A stretch of 64,000 nt of DNA from Bradyrhizobium sp. sBnM-33 (lineage in GTDB: Bacteria; Pseudomonadota; Alphaproteobacteria; Rhizobiales; Xanthobacteraceae): NCBI RefSeq assembly GCF_032917945.1, contig NZ_CP136624.1, positions 6,448,001-6,512,000 on the forward strand, in the 5' to 3' direction. How positions within the stretch are numbered: position 1 is the stretch's first letter; the number at the start of each line of letters is the position of its first letter. The notes beneath the pieces are model-generated. The model had not been told where the DNA came from. It was given only the letters and a program-made list of their open reading frames with translations, and made no database searches. Below are positions 27,464 through 36,191 of the stretch, in pieces. The position numbers and the translations under genes are program-made.

Positions 27464-27491
27464 AAAGCGGCGGACGAACGTCCGCCGCTTT
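27464..27491. terminator. Bidirectional rho-independent terminator
   Basis: Arms AAAGCGGCGGAC and GTCCGCCGCTTT form a perfect 12-base stem with loop GAAC. T-rich sequence follows on the plus side and an A-run precedes it, giving U tracts in both directions. It lies between convergent genes: the PQQ dehydrogenase (+) and a small exported protein (-). Confidence 0.9.
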
Positions 27492-27506
27492 CAGGTTGGC
27501 TTGTTT

Positions 27507-27770
27507 TTATTTGCCCTTGGTCTCGACCTTCCGCTTTTCGTCTTCGTTCATTTGCTTGATCATCGGATCCCGGCTGGCTTCGCCGGTGGTCTGCGTTGTC
27601 GTGGCCGGTGGGCTTTCGCTTGGCATCGAGGTTTGCCCCGGCGGTGTTGTTGCTGGCCGCGTTGCGGTCGCGGGCGGCGGCGACGTGGTTTGAGCGGTCG
27701 CCGCCTGGGCAGTCAACAGAAGCACGCTCGACAGCAGCGACACCGCGAGCGCCGTTGAGTTGGGTTTCAT
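27507..27770 (-). CDS. Small exported protein, Pro/Thr-rich
   Basis: 87 residues. A signal peptide (about 1-26, cut near ATAQ) is followed by a Pro/Thr/Ser-rich stretch and a charged end ([20 protein letters not shown]). No domain recognised. AGGAGG lies 10 bases before ATG. It converges on the PQQ dehydrogenase through a shared terminator. Resembles the small exported protein at 24614-24895 in composition only. Confidence 0.7.
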   Translation of the reverse strand: MKPNSTALAVSLLSSVLLLTAQAATAQTTSPPPATATRPATTPPGQTSMPSESPPATTTQTTGEASRDPMIKQMNEDEKRKVETKGK

Positions 27771-27825
27771 CGGTCTGGCTCCTCCTAGATCAACGAAAAC
27801 GGCCCGTGCGGTCTAACGTTCCCCC

Positions 27826-28144
27826 TTACGCTTCCAATTGCTTGCCGATCGGCAGTGCGCGGATGCGCTTGCCGGTCGCGGCGAAGATCGCGTTGATCAG
27901 CGCCGGCGCAACGGGCGGCACGCCCGGCTCACCGACGCCGCTGGGCGGGGTGTCGGGTCCGGGAGGCACGATATAGACGTTGGTCACGGCAGGGGATTCG
28001 TCGATCCGGAGCACCGGGAAATCGTCGAAATTGCCCTGTTGCACCTTGCCGTCCTTGAAGGTGATCGCGCCAGTTTTGGCGAAGCTCAGGCCCATGATCA
28101 CAGCGCCTTCCATCTGCGCCTGGATCCGCTCCGGGTTGACTAGG
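27826..28144 (-). pseudogene. C-terminal remnant of a molybdenum hydroxylase large subunit
   Basis: About 105 residues match the end of xanthine dehydrogenase/isoquinoline oxidoreductase beta-type subunits: NLVNPERIQAQMEGAVIMGL, then [21 protein letters not shown] with the catalytic-loop GVGEPG, and [20 protein letters not shown]. The upstream ~600 residues are gone; sequence before 28145 is unrelated. No start codon with a ribosome site is present. Confidence 0.8.
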
Positions 28145-28420
28145 TTCCGCAATCGATAGCGATATCAAGGCATGGACGTCTGAAAAGCCACCACAACTCG
28201 GGGCAAGTAGGGTTCACAACGCCTTGCTTGCTCTTGGATTTAGCGAGGGCTGTCTCTCGAACGGCGCGCTTTTGGTCAAGAACCCTTACGCAGTGGCCCA
28301 CACGAGACGAGATTTTTTCGAAGGGTTGGGCTTCGCTGCTGGAGGAGTTGGGAATAGGTGTAACTCTGCAATAGTCGCATTGTGCGTCTACCATTGCCGC
28401 GTTGGAGGGATGTTTCGGAT

Positions 28421-29290
28421 ATGCCCACAACGATGATCGGGCTCGCTGTTACGTTGGCTTTCTCGCTGGTTGCCTTCACAGTGCCAACATCGGTTTGTGC
28501 AACCGGTCCGACGTTGACGGTGTCAGCCGATGGTCGCGCCCATATCTTCGATCGGGACGCGCTGCTTGCCCGCACGGATGTCGTCGAAATCACCACGTCG
28601 CGTGATGTCGCATACCGTACTCCTCGGACGTATCGAGCCGTGGCGCTCGCGAAGTTGCTTGAAGGAGTTGCCATTCCGCCCGATGCCGTGGTGGAAGCGG
28701 TAGCGCAAGACGGCTTCGTGACGCAAATCCCTCGCGATCTGGTGTACGCCAAAGACGGCGTCGTCGCGTATATGGCAATCGAAGCCGCCGACAGGCGGTG
28801 GCCACCAATTCCAGGTAAGGATAAGAGCGCAGGCGCCTTCTATATCGTATGGCTCGGCGATCAAGCGTCATCCGTCCCAACCATGATGTGGCCCTACCAA
28901 CTTGTCAGTTTATCGGTGCAAGACGCGCCAGCCAAGCGGTGGCCCTCGCTCGCGGTTGATCCCATGCTCCCTGCCCTCCATCCGGCGCGAGACGGGCAAA
29001 CCCTCTTCGTGAACAAATGCTTCACATGCCACACGATGAACCAGGCAGGATCGGCGTCGGCTGGCCCCGATCTGAATTTGCCGATGAACCCAACCGAGTA
29101 CTTCACCGATGCCGGTTTGCGCGCGCTGATCCGAGATCCACGCTCGGTTCGGGTTTGGCCCGAGCAGCGGATGCCCAGCTTTTCCGAAGAGGACCTGAGC
29201 GATGAGGAACTCGGGCTGATCTTGGCGTATTTGAATCACATGGCGGATAGGAAGAACCGAGCAACGGAGGGCGGAAGCAGCAAACGCTAA
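28421..29290 (+). CDS. Periplasmic cytochrome c with an N-terminal molybdopterin-oxidoreductase-like domain
   Basis: 289 residues. A signal peptide (about 1-28) is followed by a ~135-residue domain (YRAVALAKLLEGVAIPPDAV, VAQDGFVTQIPRDL) resembling the Oxidored_molyb/sulfite-oxidase-like fold but without a molybdenum cysteine. The C-terminal class I cytochrome has one heme site (CFTCHTMN) and a probable Met ligand in QRMPSF. ATG 28421 starts the signal peptide; GGAGGG precedes it by 11 bases. It may accept electrons from a periplasmic dehydrogenase. Confidence 0.8.
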   Translation: MPTTMIGLAVTLAFSLVAFTVPTSVCATGPTLTVSADGRAHIFDRDALLARTDVVEITTSRDVAYRTPRTYRAVALAKLLEGVAIPPDAVVEAVAQDGFVTQIPRDLVYAKDGVVAYMAIEAADRRWPPIPGKDKSAGAFYIVWLGDQASSVPTMMWPYQLVSLSVQDAPAKRWPSLAVDPMLPALHPARDGQTLFVNKCFTCHTMNQAGSASAGPDLNLPMNPTEYFTDAGLRALIRDPRSVRVWPEQRMPSFSEEDLSDEELGLILAYLNHMADRKNRATEGGSSKR

Positions 29291-29657
29291 GTAAATCGTA
29301 AAACTTGAGTACGGTTAGCGACAATGAGGGCGCAGCCGCCGCCGACAGGTGTCATCGCCGCTCGCAGAGGCAGCTCGACACGGCCGATCGGCAGAAGCCA
29401 GGCGCTCGCGCTCAAGACGACGCGCCTCAAGGAGAGGCCCCGAAATCGTTGCCCTGTTCTCCACGGCGTCCCACACTTTTGCATTGCTGAGCGCAGTGCG
29501 CCGGTAGTCCGCGTTGCTTGTGAACTGCGTGAACCGCAAACAACCGATGGAGGGGCAATACCCGTTGCCCATGCCTTGACACCTGCCTGTCTGGAGAGCA
29601 GCCTGCCCTAATATTTGGACGTGTGCCGACCCGTTCGAGGGACCTGAGGGGGCGAGC
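29291..29657. other. Intergenic region upstream of the Nramp-like gene
   Basis: 367 bases with no supported gene. One 95-codon plus frame is Arg/Pro-rich and unlike any protein I know. The Nramp-like promoter should lie in the second half. Confidence 0.35.
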
Positions 29658-31148
29658 ATGGCCGAAGTTGCAGCAGCCAGCGGTGCGACCAGCGATCCGC
29701 GCGATCTTCAGAATGTTCCAGACCCGCTGCCTTTGACGATTGGCGGCATCATTGCCGCAGTGGGACCCCAAGCCATCAACTTCGGCATTTCGATCGGTGG
29801 GGGTGAGGCTTACCTGCTGCCCAACGTGGCAGCACGCGGGGCGCTCGGTTGGCACTGGTTGTTGGTGATCTCCGTCATCGTCGAGACGGCGCTGGTATAT
29901 GAGTGCATCAAATACAGCTGCTGCACCGGTCGGTCGTTCTTCGCCGGCACCAACGAGCTGGCGCCACGTGGCTTCTGGCCGTGGTTTTGGGCGATCGCCG
30001 CGGTGCTGACGTGGGCGTGGCCGGCGTGGATGGGAGGCGCGGTCATCGCTGCGCAAAGGTTCACCGGCATTTCCACGCCTCAGGGCTGGACCCTTTTTGG
30101 ACAGGCGTTGCCGCCGCAATACATCTGGGCCGTGCTGGTTCTCGTCGTCTTCTATTTTTCTAATCGCACCTACGCGTTTCTCGAATGGTTCTTCAAGGTC
30201 ATCATGTTTTTGAATATCGTCCTGGTCCTGGCGGTCACTGTCATTGCCGCCAAACCCAGCGACTATATTACGATTCTGCAGGCCTATTTGGGGCTGCTAT
30301 TCTTTTCGCCGGAATGGACCAAGGATGTTACGCCGCTCGATATTGTTGCGCTCTACAATCAGCCCGGCGGCAGCCTGATGTGGGTCAGCTTTTGGGTAGT
30401 CGCGGCAGGATGGGGCATGGGCCGCTACGCGGGCCAGGTCACGGGCTTCCTGCGGCCGCCCGAGCGGATTACTGCCGAGGAGATACGGTGGAACAGCAAC
30501 GATCCGCAGGAAGTCGCCAAGATGAAGCAGTGGGTCCGGCTGGGTGGCTTGAGCCTTGTCGTATGGTGGGCGATCATCGGCGGCTTGATCATGACCTACC
30601 TCTATTCGGTCGCCGGCTATGCGTACCTCCACAACGAGTTCCTGAATACCGGTAAGGTGCCGACGGGCGTGGAGGTGCCCCTGCAGATGGCGATCGTGGC
30701 ACAGGGCGTTCTCGGGCCGGCCGCTGGGGCGCTAATGCTGATCGTGATCATGGTCACGCTTTATGATGCCCAGTTCCCGTTTTATGACACCTTCGTCGGC
30801 CGCACCACGACCGATGCCATCGCCGTGACCACCGATCTAGAAGACAAGATTCCTTACCGCGTGTGGTACTTCATCGTGGTAACCGTCGCGGTTTTGGCAG
30901 GCTTCTATCTGATCCTACAGCAACAGCCGTTCTTCATGTGGCTAATGGTGGCTGTGGCGGCAGTGGTTTACCGCTCGATCGGTTCGCTGCAGATCATGAT
31001 GATCAATAACCGTCGTCTGCCGCCGGAGTTTAGGGTCAGTACGCTGAACGCCATTATCCTCTGGTTCAGCTTCGTCACCGGCCTCGTGTCCGTCGGCTAT
31101 TGGGCGTACCACTCATGGGCTGACATCATGAAGCGGTTTGCAGCGTGA
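29658..31148 (+). CDS. Nramp-related metal transporter-like membrane protein
   Basis: 496 residues with about eleven to twelve hydrophobic segments and the APC/Nramp fold. Segment 1 reads GPQAINFGISIGGGEAYLLP instead of the canonical Nramp DPGN motif, so it belongs to the Nramp-related group with altered metal site; the ion (Mn, Fe, Mg, Al or other) is not predictable. A long loop RPPERITAEEIRWNSNDPQE precedes the C-terminal half. A purine-rich AGGGGG lies just before ATG. A small membrane protein overlaps its 3' end. The redox gene neighbourhood suggests metal supply, but this is speculative. Confidence 0.8.
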   Translation: MAEVAAASGATSDPRDLQNVPDPLPLTIGGIIAAVGPQAINFGISIGGGEAYLLPNVAARGALGWHWLLVISVIVETALVYECIKYSCCTGRSFFAGTNELAPRGFWPWFWAIAAVLTWAWPAWMGGAVIAAQRFTGISTPQGWTLFGQALPPQYIWAVLVLVVFYFSNRTYAFLEWFFKVIMFLNIVLVLAVTVIAAKPSDYITILQAYLGLLFFSPEWTKDVTPLDIVALYNQPGGSLMWVSFWVVAAGWGMGRYAGQVTGFLRPPERITAEEIRWNSNDPQEVAKMKQWVRLGGLSLVVWWAIIGGLIMTYLYSVAGYAYLHNEFLNTGKVPTGVEVPLQMAIVAQGVLGPAAGALMLIVIMVTLYDAQFPFYDTFVGRTTTDAIAVTTDLEDKIPYRVWYFIVVTVAVLAGFYLILQQQPFFMWLMVAVAAVVYRSIGSLQIMMINNRRLPPEFRVSTLNAIILWFSFVTGLVSVGYWAYHSWADIMKRFAA

Positions 31149-31419
31149 CGGAGCGACGGGAGAACCGCTACTTGCGGTTCGCGATCAAGCGATGGTGAGA
31201 GTCGTCCTTTGGCACGTGTTGATGCTCGTATGGCTCGCGCTCCTGATCCGGGGCGGGTGGTGGATGTGGCCGGCCTTCGAGAAGCTGGAGTTCAGTCAGG
31301 ATGCCGTCACCGGACTGCTCTGGCTCGTCATGGGTAGCCTTCTTTGGCTGCTGGCGTTTCTTTATGGGCGCGAACGCTATTGGCGGCACGGACGTCACCT
31401 ATCAGGTCCCCGATCTTGA
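31138..31419 (+). CDS. Small membrane protein overlapping the Nramp-like gene
   Basis: 93 residues if TTG 31138 is used, 75 from ATG 31192. Two hydrophobic helices (VVLWHVLMLVWLALLI and GLLWLVMGSLLWLLAFLY) flank a short polar loop; the end is basic. No family recognised. The 11-base overlap with the transporter gene suggests coupled translation and a possible accessory role. The start is uncertain. Confidence 0.6.
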   Translation: MQRDGATGEPLLAVRDQAMVRVVLWHVLMLVWLALLIRGGWWMWPAFEKLEFSQDAVTGLLWLVMGSLLWLLAFLYGRERYWRHGRHLSGPRS

Positions 31420-31743
31420 TCCTGTCTGGTTGGTTTTCTAGCTGGTCCATGCGAGCCATGAGCGCCAAGGTTGGCGCGCGCCTCGTGACGGTCGCGTCGG
31501 AGCGTGTCTTAATTTGCCTTCGCTAGTGTACTAGTTAGGACAGTACGCCCGGCACTGCGTGTTTAAGCGGCGCTGGACATGAAGAGCGCAGCGCTGCGTC
31601 CTACGCTGCACTTCCGAGACCGGCACCTTCGGACCTACGGGACCGGGCTGATGATCTAGAATGGCGTTAAAGCAGTGCGCCTCTTGCATCCGATGGCTTG
31701 GCCTTCGACCAATAGCGAGGTCCAGGACCTGCTTGCGAAACCG
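31420..31743. other. Intergenic, nothing recognised
   Basis: 324 bases with no supported gene, repeat or strong hairpin. Confidence 0.35.
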
Positions 31744-31932
31744 TTAGAAAAACGATTTGACCGTCAGCCCTGCTGCGCGGGCATCCTGTATGAATGTATG
31801 CGCTTCCTCATTGGACATTGTAAGTTCACCGCCGCCGAGGAATTCCTCTCCTTTGGGGGTGTTTGCACGGAACATCGTCTCGTGTCTGCCTATATCAACC
31901 GTATAATCAATGTCGCTTGGTGCTTCGGGCAT
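31744..31932 (-). CDS. Small conserved-looking hypothetical protein
   Basis: 62 residues, acidic N-terminal half (MPEAPSDIDYTVDIGRHETM), and a helical end (MSNEEAHTFIQDARAAGLTV). GAGGAGG lies 5 bases before ATG at 31932. No signal peptide, membrane segment or known domain. The strong ribosome site and balanced composition support coding. Confidence 0.6.
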   Translation of the reverse strand: MPEAPSDIDYTVDIGRHETMFRANTPKGEEFLGGGELTMSNEEAHTFIQDARAAGLTVKSFF

Positions 31933-32268
31933 GGCATCCTCCTCGATCCCGAAGCGAGCATATTGTGTCTATTTCAACCGGCCCCACAAGGCGGCAATTG
32001 CGAGATAACGCTGCTGCGCGGGCGATCATGATTGGGGGTGAAGAAGCATGCTCACTATCTGCAGGCAGGCCTGTCGTATTGGTCCGCTTGGCCCGAAACG
32101 GAACTCGCCGGCCGTAGCTAGCGGCCGAGCGGTTGTGCCGCAGATCTGATATCCTGCGCCGCGAGGGCTGGTCCATACTCTCACTCAGATCCGCGTTAGG
32201 GCATATTGATGTGTTGCATGCGCAGCAATTGAACCAAACGATTATTGTTCGTTTTCGCGGGAGCGATC
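31933..32268. other. Divergent intergenic region
   Basis: 336 bases between the small leftward gene and the serine hydrolase gene; no coding frame is supported. Likely holds both promoters. Confidence 0.35.
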
Positions 32269-33804
32269 ATGAATAAGTGTCTTCTGGCGACGATTTTTGT
32301 GGCCCTCGCCGGTGCGGCGGCGGCTGCGCAGGCTCCCGCCAAGGACGCGCTCATCGCCCGCGCGAAATCATTCGAACTCGACACGCCCTATGTGCCGCCG
32401 CCAGGCGGCCCCTTGACGCATCATGCCGCCGGATATGCAAAGGTCATGTGCTCAGCTGTATTCATGACCGGTCTAGCGCCCGATTTCGCGGCCGAAAATG
32501 TTGGGTTTTTCACGGCGCCCTACCCACAGCGCGCGAAGCTCGGCAAGCCGGTCATCGATCGCGTCAACAAGGCGGTCCATGTCACGCTCCCTAGCGGCGT
32601 AACCCGGACGGCCAAATACCTCGGAAGCCAGGGTTGCGTCACGTTCCCGATCGGCAAGAGCGCCGTGAATTTCAAGCCGGTCGCCGTCAAGAGCCGATTG
32701 CCCGATCCCGCCACCCAAATGTGGCCCACGGGCGACATGCTGCCGCAAGATCCGTTACCGACAGAGATCGACGCCGAGAAACTCAAAGCTGCCGTGAATG
32801 CCGCGTTCCAGCCGGCCGAAGGATTGACCGCCGCGTTCGTTGTGACATGGAAAGGCCGCCTTATTGCCGAGCGCTACGCGGAAGGCATTACGGCGCACAC
32901 GCCGCTCGAAAGCTGGTCCATGGGCAAGAGCGCTACGGCAGCGCTCTTTGGCATTCTGGTCAAAGACGGCGTCTATGATTTGGACCAGGAGGCACCGATC
33001 CCTGAATGGCAAACACCCGGCGACCCGCGCGCCAAAATACGCATTGCGAATCTCCTTCACATGTCGAGCGGCCTTCGGATCAGGGCGCCCCAAGACCCCG
33101 ATTATGACCCAACGGGGCCTTATCCGGATCACGTCTATCTTTATACCGGCGGCATCGATTCCTTTCACTACGCGGCAACACGGCCATTGCAATGGCCTCC
33201 CGACACGGTCGGACGCTATCGCAACACCGATCCGGTCCTGATCAACTATCTGATCCGGCTCGGTGTCGAAAAACGCGGCGACGAATATCTCTCATTTCCC
33301 CAGCGGGTGCTGTTCGACAAGCTCGGCATCCGTACCATGGTGATCGAAACTGATCCCTTCGGAAATTTTCTAGGGCAAGGTCATGTGGTGGGCTCCGGGC
33401 GCGATTGGGCGCGGCTTGGCAATCTCTTTCTTCAGGGGGGAGTTTGGAACGGTGAGCGCATTCTCCCAGAGGGCTACACCACATTCGTCAGCACGCTTGC
33501 GCCCGCCTGGGCCGCGGACAATCGGCCGATCTATGGAGCCTTTTTCTGGCTCAACGGCGTCGGGCAGTATCCAGTCCCGCGCGATGCCTATTACATGGCG
33601 GGCGCTGGCGGGCAGACCACGCTGATCATTCCCTCGCACGATCTCGTCGTCGTGCGTCTCGGGCACTATCGGGGCGCATCTTACGCCGCTTCAGGCTTCA
33701 GCAAGGCGCTTGCGCTGTTGATCGAGGCGGTGCCAAAAGCACAGAAGCCCCCTGCCCAAGAATCCGATAACAGAGGGCCCAACGGGCCAAGCAAAGGACA
33801 GTAG
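32269..33804 (+). CDS. Exported serine hydrolase, class C beta-lactamase-like
   Basis: 511 residues. A signal peptide (about 1-22) and a ~150-residue N-terminal extension precede a serine beta-lactamase/esterase fold. The SxxK motif is Ser217-Met-Gly-Lys220 and the YxN motif is in GRYRNTDP. The third box is probably the late GAGGQTTLII. Such proteins are esterases, peptidases or amidases more often than true beta-lactamases. GGGAG lies 5 bases before ATG. It stands alone. Confidence 0.85.
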   Translation: MNKCLLATIFVALAGAAAAAQAPAKDALIARAKSFELDTPYVPPPGGPLTHHAAGYAKVMCSAVFMTGLAPDFAAENVGFFTAPYPQRAKLGKPVIDRVNKAVHVTLPSGVTRTAKYLGSQGCVTFPIGKSAVNFKPVAVKSRLPDPATQMWPTGDMLPQDPLPTEIDAEKLKAAVNAAFQPAEGLTAAFVVTWKGRLIAERYAEGITAHTPLESWSMGKSATAALFGILVKDGVYDLDQEAPIPEWQTPGDPRAKIRIANLLHMSSGLRIRAPQDPDYDPTGPYPDHVYLYTGGIDSFHYAATRPLQWPPDTVGRYRNTDPVLINYLIRLGVEKRGDEYLSFPQRVLFDKLGIRTMVIETDPFGNFLGQGHVVGSGRDWARLGNLFLQGGVWNGERILPEGYTTFVSTLAPAWAADNRPIYGAFFWLNGVGQYPVPRDAYYMAGAGGQTTLIIPSHDLVVVRLGHYRGASYAASGFSKALALLIEAVPKAQKPPAQESDNRGPNGPSKGQ

Positions 33805-34143
33805 AAATAGTCCGTCTGTTGGGAAATGAGACATGCCAATCATGCTGACCAGTCCGCTTTCGATGGAAGTGGAGACATAGGTAAGACGAACAGGTATCTC
33901 GCCGCTTGAACAATATGAGATATCAAAAATACGAAAACCAACGCGACAGACTGCAAGTTAGGGACGTTGCAGATTAGATGCTTTCACCACACAGTGACAT
34001 TCACAACACGTGTATCCAGTGCGTTGGTCCGCACGAACGATACCAAGGTCGAACTTGCGAGTGACGAGCGACGATAGCACGCCGAGCCTGGTTGCGAATA
34101 TCCTAGAAAGGACACTGCTTAGTGTTAGTCGGCCTCGTCCACA
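33805..34143. other. Intergenic, nothing recognised
   Basis: 339 bases, lower in GC than the flanks, with no supported gene or repeat. It separates the serine hydrolase from the convergent phosphoesterase gene. Confidence 0.35.
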
Positions 34144-34611
34144 TCACTCGGCGCGACTAAGGTCGTGTATGATCGGCCGAAGGCCGCTTGCGGTCAGCTC
34201 CAAAGTAGCCAGTGTGATAGGCAGCTTGAAACGCCGTGGCCCGGCACTTCCAGGGTTTAGATAGAGCACACCGTCAATCGTTTCGATCCGAGGACGATGC
34301 GAGTGACCGGAAACCACCACGTCAATTCCGCAAACTGCTGGGTCGATCTGCAGTTGCTGAAGATCGTGCAAGACATAGAAGGACCGCTCCCCGAGTCGTA
34401 TCACCTGGGTGTCGGGATAATGTTTCGCCCAGTCGCCGGTATCGATGTTTCCCCTGATCGCGGTGACGGGCGCAATCCGACGGAGTCTGACAAGAACGTC
34501 CGCGTGGCCAATATCGCCCGCGTGGATGATATGCGCCACCCCGGCAAGCCCTTGCTCAGCCTCAGGCCGCAGGAGCCCGTGGGTGTCCGAGACGATTCCA
34601 ATCCTCAGCAC
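34144..34611 (-). CDS. YfcE/MJ0936-type metallophosphoesterase
   Basis: 155 residues with all calcineurin-like motifs: SDTHG, GDIGHAD, RGNID, VVSGHSHRP and LNPGSAGPRRF. Members are two-metal phosphodiesterases acting on small or artificial substrates. GTG 34611 is preferred because GAGGG lies 10 bases upstream and it starts right at the fold (LRIGIVSDTHG); an in-frame ATG at 34674 would add 21 unrelated residues. Cytoplasmic, isolated gene. Confidence 0.88.
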   Translation of the reverse strand: MLRIGIVSDTHGLLRPEAEQGLAGVAHIIHAGDIGHADVLVRLRRIAPVTAIRGNIDTGDWAKHYPDTQVIRLGERSFYVLHDLQQLQIDPAVCGIDVVVSGHSHRPRIETIDGVLYLNPGSAGPRRFKLPITLATLELTASGLRPIIHDLSRAE

Positions 34612-35031
34612 TGCGCAGTATCCCTCGATGCGCGGCCGAACGGCGTGTCCGACTATCTCGATCACGCATAACACGGCTAGACAATATCGGCGTTCAAATC
34701 AGGGGGAGCGCTACCAACCCGGCTACGGCGATCTTTGTTTTCAAGTTGAATCAGCGCAGCTCGGCAAACCTGGCGGCGCTTTTCGCCTCCGACAACAGCG
34801 GAGCTCGTCCCCGCACACACAGCTCCCCGCCTCGGCGAGTCTTCGTCGTCCACCACGCCCAATTCACGTGCCCTGCCCCACTTCAGGGCCGGCTCACATT
34901 GGCTGTCGCAAGATTTTTGTTGAATTTCCGGTGCACACGTCGTGCACAGGCGGTCGTCCAAATAATTGAGATTCTTAAGCTCTCGCTCCAACCCATCGTG
35001 AGGAAGTTTGACTAGGTCCAGCCAGCCGCGC
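34612..35031. other. Intergenic, no gene recognised
   Basis: 420 bases between two leftward genes. A minus frame covering 34677-35072 gives a Cys/Arg-rich sequence with no family likeness and overlaps the NmrA-like gene; I do not support it. Confidence 0.35.
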
Positions 35032-36027
35032 CTAACGAAGAAGGGCGTGATCGGGCTCAGGAGCGGCGCCATAAGACAGCAAGTCGCCTTGCCAATGACT
35101 GCGTTTCAGGAATTGCTCCCAGGTCAACGCATGCGGATCGATTTTCCGGCTCCACGTCAGGTCGCGCTCGGGGGCGAAGTAACCATATTCGACTGCGTAT
35201 TCCACCATGCCCACCAACTCGCGCACAAGATGCTCGTCGGCGGCAAAACCCGGAAAGTGGCGCAACAGATCTTCGCGCGAGTAAGCGGAGGCATAGCGCG
35301 CCCGCTGCCCGGTGACGCGCGCAAACGTGTCCACCATGTCCTGCGCCGAGAGAAACTCGCCGATAACCGGCAGGGTTTGGCCGGCGTATTGCGTCGGGCG
35401 ATCGAAAATCTCGCGCACCGCCGGCCCGGCCGCAGTGAGCGGATCACAGAACGGCATGGGGATGTGCGGCGGTAAGTAGATGGCAAACGTGATGCCGTCC
35501 TTCCCGCGCTGCGGCACATAATATTCGAGGAAGTTGGTGTAGAAGAACGCCAGGTACACGAACGAGCTGCGAATGGGCAGGCTGCGAATATAATCTGCCA
35601 CCTTCGCCTTATCGGTGAAGTGCGGCGCCCACTTGGTACCGCCGGTGCGCGCTTCGACATTTTCGAGCCCGCTGAAAACTACATGTTCGACACCGGCCGC
35701 CACCGCCGCATCGGCCAATTCCTTGCCGAGGGTAAACTCAAGTTCAGCGGGCGGCACTTTGACGATGGGCGGCGTCATCAAGAACGCCCCGGCCGAGCCG
35801 CTCATAGCCGCGGTCAACTCAGCCTGCTTGCCGGGCTCAAGCGGCGCGACCACGACTTCGGCGCCCTTCTGCGCCAGGATTTGCGCGGGCTGGCTGTCGC
35901 GGCGCCGAGTCAGGGCACGCACCCGGTAGCGCCCGCTGTCGAGCAAGGCTTCGGCGACGCTTCGACCTTGCTTACTTGAGGCACCGACTACGGTGATCAA
36001 AGGTTTGGAGGTATCGGTCTGGATCAC
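35032..36027 (-). CDS. NmrA-like NAD(P)-binding protein
   Basis: 331 residues of the atypical short-chain dehydrogenase/NmrA group. The nucleotide-binding loop is VVGASSKQGRSVAEALL (GxxxxQG type), and VEHVVFSGLENV follows the usual fourth strand. These proteins act as redox sensors or isomerase/reductases without the Tyr-Lys catalytic pair. It diverges from a LysR regulator gene, a common pairing for regulator and target, but that LysR gene is broken here. Confidence 0.85.
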   Translation of the reverse strand: MIQTDTSKPLITVVGASSKQGRSVAEALLDSGRYRVRALTRRRDSQPAQILAQKGAEVVVAPLEPGKQAELTAAMSGSAGAFLMTPPIVKVPPAELEFTLGKELADAAVAAGVEHVVFSGLENVEARTGGTKWAPHFTDKAKVADYIRSLPIRSSFVYLAFFYTNFLEYYVPQRGKDGITFAIYLPPHIPMPFCDPLTAAGPAVREIFDRPTQYAGQTLPVIGEFLSAQDMVDTFARVTGQRARYASAYSREDLLRHFPGFAADEHLVRELVGMVEYAVEYGYFAPERDLTWSRKIDPHALTWEQFLKRSHWQGDLLSYGAAPEPDHALLR

Positions 36028-36172
36028 GCTATTTCTCCTTTTCTCAAGGGCATGAAACGCTGCCGCCCGATCCCCACCACGGCCTCGCAGGTGAGCGCGG
36101 CGCGGGTCTGCCCTGGTGCACGAAGTCTCGACTGATCCGAGCTATATTTGAAATCGTAGAAGTGTTCGGCTA

Positions 36173-36191
36173 CTATCCATCCGATGGATAG
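36173..36191. promoter_or_regulatory. Inverted repeat overlapping the LysR start codon
   Basis: Arms CTATCCAT and ATGGATAG are perfect, separated by CCG, and the right arm begins with the LysR ATG. It lies in the divergent lysR-nmrA gap, where LysR-type proteins usually bind. An autoregulatory role is a guess. Confidence 0.4.

Noticed and set aside
31162..31180. Short hairpin GAACCGC/GCGGTTC after the Nramp-like stop
   Set aside because: Only 7 base pairs, no T-run, and it lies inside the overlapping small membrane gene.
34677..35072. 131-codon minus-strand frame before the NmrA-like gene
   Set aside because: Overlaps the NmrA-like coding end, Cys/Arg-rich, no known domain.
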